A stretch of DNA of 8,007 bases from an uncultured Clostridia bacterium (lineage in GTDB: Bacteria > Bacillota > Clostridia > Peptostreptococcales > Anaerovoracaceae): the NCBI GenBank assembly GCA_938009115.1, contig CALLHZ010000018.1, positions 1-8,007 of the forward strand, written 5' to 3'. The translations under genes and the position numbers were made by a program. The notes beneath the pieces were generated by a model that was not told the DNA's origin, did not search any database, and saw only the letters and a list, made by a program, of their open reading frames with translations. The stretch's first letter is position 1, and each line of letters starts with the position of its first letter. Positions 1-5,729 of this stretch are shown here, one piece after another.

Positions 1-14
1 AAGACATAAAACGC

Positions 15-28
15 AACATCATGATGTT
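15..28. repeat. 14-bp perfect palindrome, possible operator
   Basis: AACATCATGATGTT equals its own reverse complement over all 14 bases. It lies just upstream of a terminator hairpin and about 47 bases before the first gene's start. Such palindromes can be dimeric repressor sites, but no promoter can be identified around it because the window begins here. It may also be chance or part of a longer upstream leader. Confidence 0.25.
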
Positions 29-32
29 CCAT

Positions 33-60
33 ACGGGCCGCTTTATGCGGCCCGTTTTGT
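33..60 (+). terminator. Rho-independent terminator directly upstream of the first gene
   Basis: A perfect 9-bp stem (ACGGGCCGC at 33-41, GCGGCCCGT at 47-55) with a 5-base loop is followed by TTTTGT. It would stop transcription arriving from the left. Its T-run ends only a few bases before the AAGGAGGT ribosome binding site (63-70) of the aldolase gene, so there is no room for a promoter between them. It is therefore either an attenuator in that gene's leader or an upstream gene's terminator that is partly read through. Confidence 0.85.
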
Positions 61-74
61 ACAAGGAGGTAAAA

Positions 75-980
75 ATGGCAAAGCATTATGTAAAAGGACT
101 GTTCACGGAGCTGATCACACCCTTCAATGAAGACGGCTCCATCGACTATGAGATGATGGGCGGTCTGGTGGATTTTCAGGTAGCCAGCGGCGTCAGTAAT
201 TTTTTCGTCAACGGACTCGGTGCGGAATGCCACTGTCTTTCCAACGATGAAAAGATGAAGCTGCTCAAAATCGTCCGCGAGCATGCCGGCCCCAAAGGGA
301 TGATCATGGGTTGCTCCTTCGAAGAATCCCTGCTTCAGAACAAAGAATTGCTGAAGCTTTATATGGACAGCGGATTGTGCGACTGCTACTGCATCAGCGC
401 GCCTCCTTATTTTCGTCACACCTCCGAAGCTCTGTACGACTGGGCCAACCAGCTGATTTCCTTTTGTGACAAGCCCTGCTACATTTACAACAGCGTTCAG
501 ATGGGCACCCTTTTTGATCCCGACACTTTGGAGCGAATCTGGAGAAACGTTCCGAATTTCAGAGGATACAAGGACGCCACGACCGATATGATCCATTTTA
601 TGCAGGTGATGCTGCGCATCGATAAAGAGAACTTCGATTTTCTGGGCGGCTGCGACGCTACAGACGGACTGGCCGTGCTGATGGGCGCTGTGGGCTGCGT
701 GTCCTTTATGGCGGTGCCATTCCCGGCTCAAATGAAAGAAGTGATCGATTACGGACTGGCCGGCGAACGGGAGAAATGCCTGGAAGCTCAGAACAGGATC
801 CTCAAGATCCGCAACGCCTTGAAAAAAGCGCCGTTTAATGCAGCGTACATGTATGCTCAGAAATTTACCGGCGGACCTGTGGTCAAACACTCCAGGATGC
901 CGGCCCATCAGGATTATGTTTCCGACGAAGTGAAGGCCGGTATCGATCAGACCATGAAAGAGCTGGGGATCGTCCGGTAA
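75..980 (+). CDS. DapA/NanA-family class I aldolase or lyase
   Basis: The 301-residue length is typical for the dihydrodipicolinate synthase / N-acetylneuraminate lyase family of (beta/alpha)8 enzymes, which act on 2-oxo acids through a lysine Schiff base. The expected landmarks are present: the substrate-loop region NGLGAE at about 46-51 (replacing the usual GTTGE), the catalytic Tyr in YIYNS (Tyr138), the Schiff-base Lys in RGYKDAT (Lys166), and the GAVGCVS segment near 204-210. The loop differs from both DapA and NanA, and the usual Pro after YNx is absent, so true DHDPS activity is unlikely. A 2-keto-3-deoxy sugar acid aldolase or similar lyase is more plausible. The start at 75 is chosen for its strong AAGGAGGT five bases upstream; an in-frame ATG at 21 would translate through the terminator. 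The sequence is unusually cysteine-rich (for example Cys102, 104, 106). The PfkB kinase follows after 10 bases, indicating one operon. The family call is secure; the substrate is unknown. Confidence 0.9.
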   Translation: MAKHYVKGLFTELITPFNEDGSIDYEMMGGLVDFQVASGVSNFFVNGLGAECHCLSNDEKMKLLKIVREHAGPKGMIMGCSFEESLLQNKELLKLYMDSGLCDCYCISAPPYFRHTSEALYDWANQLISFCDKPCYIYNSVQMGTLFDPDTLERIWRNVPNFRGYKDATTDMIHFMQVMLRIDKENFDFLGGCDATDGLAVLMGAVGCVSFMAVPFPAQMKEVIDYGLAGEREKCLEAQNRILKIRNALKKAPFNAAYMYAQKFTGGPVVKHSRMPAHQDYVSDEVKAGIDQTMKELGIVR

Positions 981-990
981 GGAGGCAGGA

Positions 991-1941
991 ATGGGCAAAG
1001 TGGATGTGATCGTATTGAACAGCCATGGCGTAGGCCAGGTTTGTCACGTCAAACGGCTGCCCCGCCGGGGCGAGACGCTGGCGGCGAAAAACTGGAAAGT
1101 CGAAGAGGACGGCGGCAAAGGCGTAACGGTTTCCGTGGCGCTGGGGCGTCTGGGCGTTGCCACGGGCTACATCGGCAAGGTGGGTTGCGACCCCTGGGGC
1201 GAGATGGGCAAAAAGTGGCTGGAAGAATCCGGGGTGGACGCTTCTCATATGATCTTTGACGAAAGCGTTGCCACCGGAACCGGTCTGATCATGATCGACG
1301 AGGAAGGCTACAATACCATCGTGGACGGAGACAGCGCCTGTGAATTTTTGACCCGGGAGGAAGTGCACCGGGCTCTTGAGGAAATGCAGGATGCAAAGAT
1401 CTTCATCACCGGATTCGGCATGCCCTGGGGCAAGGCTCTGGAAGGTGCCCGAATGGCAAAGGAAGAGTACGGCATGACCACCCTGTGCAACGTGAGTCCG
1501 CTGCCCGACGGGCCTATGGGAACCCTTGACTATCTGGACTACGTTGTGCTGAACGACGTGGAGGCGCGGGCTCTGCTGGGTTTGGAGGAGGATGCGCCCG
1601 ACAGTGTACATCGAATGGCGGAGGCGCTCAAAGCCGAATACCGCTGCGGTGGCGTGGTGATCACTTGCGGAGAGAAAGGCAGCGCCGTTCTGGACGGAGA
1701 GAGGTTTATTGAGGTGGCGCCTATTTCGGTGGATGCTGTGGATACCATCGGCGCCGGCGACGGCTATCTGGCAGCCTTTGTCACTGGCCTGGTGCGAGGC
1801 ATGGAAGTAGAGAAGGCCGCAGAATTTGCCGGACGTTATGCAGCATTTAAGGTGACCCGAAAAGGGTCCATGACGAAAAGGCCGGGCATGGGTTATCCCT
1901 TTGCGCCGGAGGTGGAAGAATTTATTTTGGGACTTTCCTGA
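991..1941 (+). CDS. PfkB/ribokinase-family carbohydrate kinase (copy 1)
   Basis: The 316-residue protein probably phosphorylates a sugar or sugar acid with ATP in the cytosol. Family marks are in order: DGGKG near 40-44 (substrate-side glycine motif), NDVEA at 188-192, TCGEKG at 225-230 (nucleotide region), and the PfkB signature DTIGAGDGYL at 251-260 with the catalytic base Asp257 and the anion-hole GAG. Its N-terminus carries DVIVLNSHGVGQ, shared exactly with the kinase on the opposite strand. GGAGG at 981-985 sits just before the ATG, right after the aldolase stop, so the two are co-transcribed and probably translationally close. Kinase plus aldolase is the usual pairing for phosphorylate-then-cleave sugar catabolism. 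Specificity (ribose, fructose, 2-keto-3-deoxygluconate, tagatose-type) cannot be read. Confidence 0.92.
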   Translation: MGKVDVIVLNSHGVGQVCHVKRLPRRGETLAAKNWKVEEDGGKGVTVSVALGRLGVATGYIGKVGCDPWGEMGKKWLEESGVDASHMIFDESVATGTGLIMIDEEGYNTIVDGDSACEFLTREEVHRALEEMQDAKIFITGFGMPWGKALEGARMAKEEYGMTTLCNVSPLPDGPMGTLDYLDYVVLNDVEARALLGLEEDAPDSVHRMAEALKAEYRCGGVVITCGEKGSAVLDGERFIEVAPISVDAVDTIGAGDGYLAAFVTGLVRGMEVEKAAEFAGRYAAFKVTRKGSMTKRPGMGYPFAPEVEEFILGLS

Positions 1942-1961
1942 GTTGTCCAATAAGAAGAAAA

Positions 1962-1990
1962 GCCTGCCGGCTTGCCGGCAGGCCTTTTGT
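1962..1990. terminator. Bidirectional terminator between convergent kinase genes
   Basis: The stem GCCTGCCGG (1962-1970), loop CTTG and CCGGCAGGC (1975-1983) are followed by CTTTTGTTTT on the plus strand. On the minus strand the same stem is followed by TTTTCTTCTTA. The 50-base gap between the two convergent stop codons therefore serves both operons. Confidence 0.92.
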
Positions 1991-1991
1991 T

Positions 1992-2933
1992 TTATTTGTG
2001 TTTCTGGATGAAATCTTCCACTTCCTCCAGCGGCCGATAGGCAGGGATCGTTCCGTGGATCGTGACGGTGAGCGACGCATAACTGCTGGCCCACCGGGTA
2101 GCTTCCTTGAGAGAAGTGCCTCGAAACAGCTTGTAGACCAGCGCCGACAAATAGCCGTCGCCGGCGCCAGCGGTATTGATGATCTTTTCGGGCTTCGGCG
2201 CCGGCACCTTCCAAAGATCGTCATCTCCGTCCAGCACTACGCTGCCCCGGGCGCCCAGAGTCAGGATCACATGGGGACAGCCGTAGCGCTGCTTCAGACT
2301 GCGGCACATATCCGCCGGCTCCATACTTTCCGCGCCTTGGAGTTCCAGCAGAGCGCGAGCTTCCACTTCGTTCAGGACCAGGTAGTCCACGAAATCCAGC
2401 CGGTCCATAGGCCGTTCCGGCAGAGGGCTGGGGTTCAGGAACGTAGTCATGTCCAACTCTTTGGCATAGCGGGCGCCCAGCAAAGACAGCTGTTCGGGGA
2501 TCTCAAATCCGGTGACGAACATCCGGGCCTCCGACCGGGCTGCGATGGCGCTGCGGACTTCTTCTTCTGTCAGTTTCTCGCTGCTGGAATCGCCGTCGAT
2601 GATGGCGTTTTCTCCATTGGGACCCAACAGGATCAGCGCCGTTCCTGTGGCGACTTCGTCGGTGCGGTACAGAAATGTAGTATCGACGCCCGCGTCCTGC
2701 ATCCATTTTTCGCCCAGATCTCCCCAGGGATCGTTGCCGACCTTGCCCACATAGGAAACGTTCAGGCCAAGCCGGCCGAGAGCGACGGAGATATTTGTGC
2801 CTTTTCCTCCGTCCTGGTCGATGTGCCATCGGGTGACCCGCATGGTCTCACCCCACCGGGGCATGCGGTCAGCGTAAGCATATTGCCCCACACCGTGACT
2901 GTTCAGCACGATGACGTCAGTTTTCCGTTCCAT
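1992..2933 (-). CDS. PfkB/ribokinase-family carbohydrate kinase (copy 2)
   Basis: The 313-residue sugar kinase shares about 55% of its first 124 residues with the convergent kinase at 991-1941 (hand count). Landmarks: DVIVLNSHGVGQ at 6-17, DGGKG at 41-45, NEVEA at 188-192, TLGARG at 225-230 and NTAGAGDGYLSA at 253-264 with catalytic Asp259. The usual DTxGAGD Asp is Asn here, which is a tolerated variation away from the catalytic Asp. The start at 2933 is chosen because MERKTDVIVLNSHG aligns with the paralogue's first residues and an AAGG-type site lies upstream. A longer in-frame start at 2993 would overlap the preceding gene by 58 bases and add non-homologous sequence. The NagB-like stop is two bases upstream, implying translational coupling. 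Substrate unknown. Confidence 0.9.
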   Translation of the reverse strand: MERKTDVIVLNSHGVGQYAYADRMPRWGETMRVTRWHIDQDGGKGTNISVALGRLGLNVSYVGKVGNDPWGDLGEKWMQDAGVDTTFLYRTDEVATGTALILLGPNGENAIIDGDSSSEKLTEEEVRSAIAARSEARMFVTGFEIPEQLSLLGARYAKELDMTTFLNPSPLPERPMDRLDFVDYLVLNEVEARALLELQGAESMEPADMCRSLKQRYGCPHVILTLGARGSVVLDGDDDLWKVPAPKPEKIINTAGAGDGYLSALVYKLFRGTSLKEATRWASSYASLTVTIHGTIPAYRPLEEVEDFIQKHK

Positions 2934-2935
2934 AA

Positions 2936-3829
2936 TTACCAGCCTTTCAGTTCGTGAGACATGGGATGGTCCATGGTGTTGTGATCGGCGCACAGTGTGA
3001 TATCCGGAATATATAACGGAAGAAGGGTAACGGGATATTCCAAGGTCGGTTCGCTGAACAGGATCACCCGCACGACGGTCTGTTTCCAGGAGCCGGTAGC
3101 CACCATATAGACGGCCCGTTTGGCCGTGGTCATGATCCCGAAGCCAATGGTGACGGCCCGGGGAGGCACCGCATCATAGCAGCCGCCGAAGGAGCGCTGG
3201 GACAGTGCGACAATGGTGTCGTCATTCAGATCCAGGATCCGGGTTTTTGCCGCGGCATACTCTTCGATGGAGAGCCGCATGGTATAGCGGTAAGGAGGCT
3301 CGTTGAAAGCGACCAGCCCCTTGGCGCCGATGCCCGCCCAGAGCGTGTCGATGCCGCCAAGCTCTCTGCACAGAATATCGGGCCTGTCCAGATCATCGAT
3401 CCTAGGCCAGATGCGCTGTGCGGCGGGAACGGTCAGTTCCGGGTCGATCCTGTCGTAGAAGCAGGCGTTCATGGTGCCCTCCAGGCTTTCGTAGGTGTCA
3501 GCCACGGGATAGGGCCGGCCTTCCCAGTCCAGAAATTCGTCCATGTGGAAGATCCACAAATTCCTGAGACTGATCCGCTCTTCGTTGACCCGGCGTATCA
3601 GGATGTCGTATTCGTCGGTGGGGCCGGCCGGGAGCACCCACTTCAATGTTTTGCCGGCTTTATTAAAGGCGATCACTTCATCGGCCATCATGTTGCCGAT
3701 CTCTTCCATGATCTGTTTCCGGTCGGGTTTCATATTCAGCTTCACTTTCAGGTCCGACCGGCGCTCCAGCTCCTGATAAGGGACGGAACACCAGCGGAAC
3801 AGTTCTTGTCTGGAGATGTTATTGTCCAT
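2936..3829 (-). CDS. NagB-like sugar-phosphate isomerase/deaminase homologue with altered active site
   Basis: The 297-residue protein belongs to the glucosamine-6-phosphate deaminase/isomerase fold. It matches along its length: LPAGPTDEY near 66-74 (phosphate loop), HMDEF at 95-99 (the Asp of NagB MDEY, Asp97), GIGAKGLVAFNEP at 167-178, AVTIGFGIM at 225-233 and a Lys in ATGSWKQ (Lys249) matching the phosphate-binding Lys of NagB. In E. coli NagB the third motif is GNDGHIAFNEP with Asp141, His143 and Glu148. Here these positions are Lys170, Leu172 and Glu177, so the ring-opening His and its Asp partner are missing. It is about 30 residues longer than E. coli NagB (266), mainly at the N-terminus. 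GAGGAGG at 3836-3842 precedes the ATG. It heads a two-gene minus-strand operon with a PfkB kinase. It may be an isomerase on another phosphosugar, a sensor or binding protein, or a lactonase-like enzyme; classical GlcN6P deamination is doubtful. Confidence 0.8.
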   Translation of the reverse strand: MDNNISRQELFRWCSVPYQELERRSDLKVKLNMKPDRKQIMEEIGNMMADEVIAFNKAGKTLKWVLPAGPTDEYDILIRRVNEERISLRNLWIFHMDEFLDWEGRPYPVADTYESLEGTMNACFYDRIDPELTVPAAQRIWPRIDDLDRPDILCRELGGIDTLWAGIGAKGLVAFNEPPYRYTMRLSIEEYAAAKTRILDLNDDTIVALSQRSFGGCYDAVPPRAVTIGFGIMTTAKRAVYMVATGSWKQTVVRVILFSEPTLEYPVTLLPLYIPDITLCADHNTMDHPMSHELKGW

Positions 3830-3871
3830 TGCCTGCCTCCTCGGGCGATAGGGGAATCATCTGTTTGTTTT

Positions 3872-3900
3872 ATCATATCACAAGCGCCAGCCGGTACAAA
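3872..3900 (-). promoter_or_regulatory. Candidate promoter for the NagB-like/kinase operon
   Basis: On the minus strand TATGAT (3872-3877) matches the -10 consensus at five of six positions. A weak TTTGTA (3895-3900) lies 17 bases upstream. Transcription would begin near 3865, leaving a leader of roughly 35 bases before the gene at 3829. The poor -35 suggests an activator or weak expression. The call rests on the -10 match and the position only. Confidence 0.4.
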
Positions 3901-3956
3901 GACCGATCTTCCATACTTGTTCGCCAGCAGCAAAAAAACTGTTGAATTAACACAAG

Positions 3957-3978
3957 TTTTGTTTGACAATTTTGTTTG
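3957..3978 (+). repeat. Direct repeat TTTTGTTTG, two copies, 13-base period
   Basis: TTTTGTTTG occurs at 3957-3965 and again at 3970-3978. The first copy runs into the TTGACA of the main promoter and the second into the TTGGTC of the staggered one. TTGAC (3963-3967) and GTCAA (3979-3983) also form an inverted repeat over the -35 and spacer. This could be a regulator site or a small duplication that created a second promoter. Confidence 0.6.
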
Positions 3979-3991
3979 GTCAACTTATAAT
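3963..3991 (+). promoter_or_regulatory. Consensus sigma-A promoter P1 for the T-box operon
   Basis: TTGACA (3963-3968), a 17-base spacer and TATAAT (3986-3991) match the consensus housekeeping promoter at all twelve positions. Transcription should start near 3998, a few dozen bases before the first T-box elements. A strong constitutive promoter in front of a T-box is the usual arrangement, with control left to premature termination. Confidence 0.9.
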
Positions 3992-4004
3992 CAGTCCATA
4001 TAAT
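3976..4004 (+). promoter_or_regulatory. Staggered second promoter P2
   Basis: A second exact TATAAT lies at 3999-4004, 13 bases after the first. TTGGTC (3976-3981, three of six -35 matches) lies 17 bases before it, and that hexamer is also shifted 13 bases from the TTGACA of P1. It would start transcription near 4011. It is probably weaker than P1, and part of it may be coincidence in AT-rich sequence. Confidence 0.4.
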
Positions 4005-4019
4005 CCAAAGAAGCAAATG

Positions 4020-4281
4020 CAATGACGAAATTACGCCCCGTCCGGGCGGTGCAGAGAGTCAGCGGCCGGTGCGAGCTGATCCCGAAGGACAGGAGCGGTC
4101 TCATTTCCGAGCAGGATGCCCCAACCCTCTCTTTGCAGGAGGCAATAAGGCGTCACGGAAGCCCCGTTACCATGGCGGAAGGTTTGGCAGAACCTTCGGA
4201 GAGACTGCAATCGATGCAGTAAAATGGGTGGTACCGCGGTGAATGATCGTCCCAGGCTATGATATGCCTGGCATTTTTTTT
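4020..4281 (+). promoter_or_regulatory. T-box riboswitch leader, probable leucine (CUC) specifier
   Basis: T-box leaders bind a specific tRNA and allow transcription when that tRNA is uncharged. Visible elements: AGAGAGTCAGC...GGTGCGAGCTGAT at about 4052-4077 (conserved Stem I AGAGAG and GGTG region); a helix GAAGGTT (4178-4184) with AACCTTC (4191-4197); the Stem III hairpin CTGCA/TGCAG (4205-4219); and the T-box core TGGTACCGCG at 4229-4238 inside the antiterminator, closed by TGGG (4225-4228) pairing with CCCA (4251-4254). The UGGU bulge would pair with an ACCA tRNA end, so a tRNA with discriminator A, as in tRNA-Leu. The best specifier candidate is CTC at 4100-4102 followed by A and then CCGAGC, resembling known GAAC-NNN-ACC..GAGC layouts, and it suits a LeuA-like target. 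Class call is secure; the specifier is tentative (TCA and ATT are nearby alternatives). The left boundary is approximate. Confidence 0.93.
4252..4281 (+). terminator. T-box regulated terminator
   Basis: CCAGGC (4252-4257) pairs with GCCTGG (4266-4271) across an 8-base loop, and eight T residues follow at 4274-4281. The left arm shares its CCCA with the 3' side of the antiterminator, so the two structures exclude each other. Read-through leads directly to the LeuA-like gene. Confidence 0.9.
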
Positions 4282-4301
4282 ACGCGAAAGGAACAAGAGC
4301 G

Positions 4302-5729
4302 ATGAAAAAAATAGGAATAGCGGATGCGACGCTGCAGGAGATGATCCTCCGGGAAAAGGGCGCGCTGGGATTCAAGGAAAAGATCGAGATCGTCCGCGCG
4401 CTGGATAAGATCCGCATCGACGTGATCCAGATCCCGTTTACAGCGGAGGAAAAAGTGAACGAGCTGCTGATCAAGACCGTGGCGCCTTTAGTGAAGCACA
4501 GCTTTCTATGCTGTAGCGGCGGCTTGGATACAGACTCTGTCGACAGTGTCTGGAGGGCCATGAAGGATGCCAGAAGACCCATGATCCGTATCAGCATTCC
4601 CGTATCGGCCATTCGCATGGAATATGGCCTGGGCCGGAAACCGCTTCAGGTTTTGGAAATGATCGAAGAACTGATTGCCCGGGCAGCCTCCTTCACAAAA
4701 GATGTTGATTTTGCGGCTGAGGATGCGACGGCTGCAGAGCCGGACTTCCTGCGCCGGGCTGTTCAGACAGCGGTAAAGGCCGGCGCGGCGTCGGTTACGG
4801 TGGAAGACTCCGCCGGCACCATGCTGCCTCATGAATACGGCGCCTTTGTGGAAGGGCTCCTGCGGGATGTCCCCGAACTGGGTGGGGTGCACCTGGGCGT
4901 CAGCTTCAACAATCGGTTTAAAATGGCAGAAGCCGCCTGTCTGGCAGCCGCAGAAAAAGGGGCCGATGGGATCCGGGTCAGCACAGGCGGGCAAATCGCC
5001 GCCGGGCTGGAAACGGTGGCCGACATCATCGAGCAGCGGGGCGAGAGCATCGGCTTGTCTTCGGGGCTGGCCTATACTCAGATCCAGCAGGCTGCCGCCA
5101 GGATCCGGCAATTTGCCACCGGCTCAGTCCAAAGCAAAGAGCAGGACCACGCACCCGCAGGCACGGACCGCGCCGACGGGCTGCTCCTCAAGGAAGGAGA
5201 CAGCATTCAGACCCTTGGAAAGGCTGCCAAGGATCTGGGCTATGATCTTTCACCCGAGGAGCGCAAAAAAGTCTACGAGGCGTTTCAGCGTCTTGTCCAT
5301 AAAAAGGAGATCGGCGCCAGAGAGCTGGAGGCCATCATCGCCAGCGAGGCCATCCAGGTGCCTCCCACCTATCACTTGAAAAGCTATGTGATCAACAACG
5401 GAAACCTGATCCGTTCCACTGCGCACATCCTTCTGGAAAAGACAAATGGAAAAACCGTGTCCCTGGAGGGCTTTGCCGTAGGCGACGGGCCCATCGAGGC
5501 GGCTTTTCGGGCCATCGAACAGATCGTGGGGCGGCATTTTGAACTGGATGAATTTCAGATCCAGGCCGTGACCGAGGGGCGGGAAGCCATGGGCGACACC
5601 TTGGTCAAGCTGCGGGCGGGTGGCAAGCTGTATTCCGGCAAGGGCATTTCCACCGATATCATCGGGGCGGGGATCAGTGCTTTCCTGAGCGCCGTCAACA
5701 AAATCGTTTTTGAGGAGAATGCATCATGA
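4302..5729 (+). CDS. LeuA-like (DRE-TIM/HMGL) protein with LeuA regulatory domain and degenerate active site
   Basis: The 475-residue protein has the architecture of 2-isopropylmalate synthase: an HMGL-like TIM barrel (about 1-270), a polar linker (about 272-298), a helical subdomain, and a C-terminal LeuA dimerisation/allosteric domain (about 355-475). The C-terminal domain has GDGPIEAAFRAIE at 394-406, IQAVTEG at 420-426 and a DIIGAGISAFLSAVN tail. The barrel still aligns: VDFAAEDATAAEPDF for EFSPEDATRTDPDF, and EDSAGTMLPHEY for the DTVGxxxPxEY strand. The defining catalytic residues differ, though. DTTLRDGEQ is DATLQEMIL (Arg to Gln12, metal Asp to Glu13), the HxHND metal motif is SFNNR (201-205), and the GERAGN loop is GQIAAG. 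Ordinary isopropylmalate synthesis is therefore unlikely. It may be a reassigned lyase/condensing enzyme or a leucine-sensing partner. The ATG follows AAAGGA (4287-4292) after the T-box terminator, and the stop overlaps the next gene by four bases. Confidence 0.85.
   Translation: MKKIGIADATLQEMILREKGALGFKEKIEIVRALDKIRIDVIQIPFTAEEKVNELLIKTVAPLVKHSFLCCSGGLDTDSVDSVWRAMKDARRPMIRISIPVSAIRMEYGLGRKPLQVLEMIEELIARAASFTKDVDFAAEDATAAEPDFLRRAVQTAVKAGAASVTVEDSAGTMLPHEYGAFVEGLLRDVPELGGVHLGVSFNNRFKMAEAACLAAAEKGADGIRVSTGGQIAAGLETVADIIEQRGESIGLSSGLAYTQIQQAAARIRQFATGSVQSKEQDHAPAGTDRADGLLLKEGDSIQTLGKAAKDLGYDLSPEERKKVYEAFQRLVHKKEIGARELEAIIASEAIQVPPTYHLKSYVINNGNLIRSTAHILLEKTNGKTVSLEGFAVGDGPIEAAFRAIEQIVGRHFELDEFQIQAVTEGREAMGDTLVKLRAGGKLYSGKGISTDIIGAGISAFLSAVNKIVFEENAS

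Noticed and set aside
21..74. N-terminal extension of the aldolase from the ATG at 21
   Set aside because: It would translate the terminator hairpin and lacks a ribosome binding site. The ATG at 75 has AAGGAGGT at ideal spacing and gives the family's normal length.
883..2214. Minus-strand open frame of 443 codons across the first kinase and the terminator
   Set aside because: It runs antisense to the kinase at 991-1941 and overlaps the second kinase in another frame. It has no ribosome binding site or domain, and it would read through the terminator hairpin.
1998..2957. Plus-strand open frame of 319 codons opposite the second kinase
   Set aside because: It is antisense to a motif-complete PfkB kinase and resembles only the antisense product of the paralogous kinase, as expected for a shadow of duplicated genes.
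2934..2993. N-terminal extension of the second kinase from 2993
   Set aside because: It would overlap the NagB-like gene by 58 bases and add 20 residues with no match to the paralogous kinase.
2936..3829. Naming this gene nagB
   Set aside because: The fold matches, but the Asp and His in the GxDGHxAFNEP motif are Lys and Leu, so classical deaminase activity is doubtful.
4022..4222. 66-codon open frame in the leader before the LeuA-like gene
   Set aside because: It lies wholly within conserved T-box RNA structure, has no convincing ribosome binding site, and its sequence is explained by RNA elements. It is not a leader peptide: there is no leucine-codon run.
4302..5729. Naming this gene leuA (2-isopropylmalate synthase)
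   Set aside because: Overall fold and regulatory domain match, but the catalytic Arg, metal Asp and both metal His residues are not conserved, so the standard name would overstate function.
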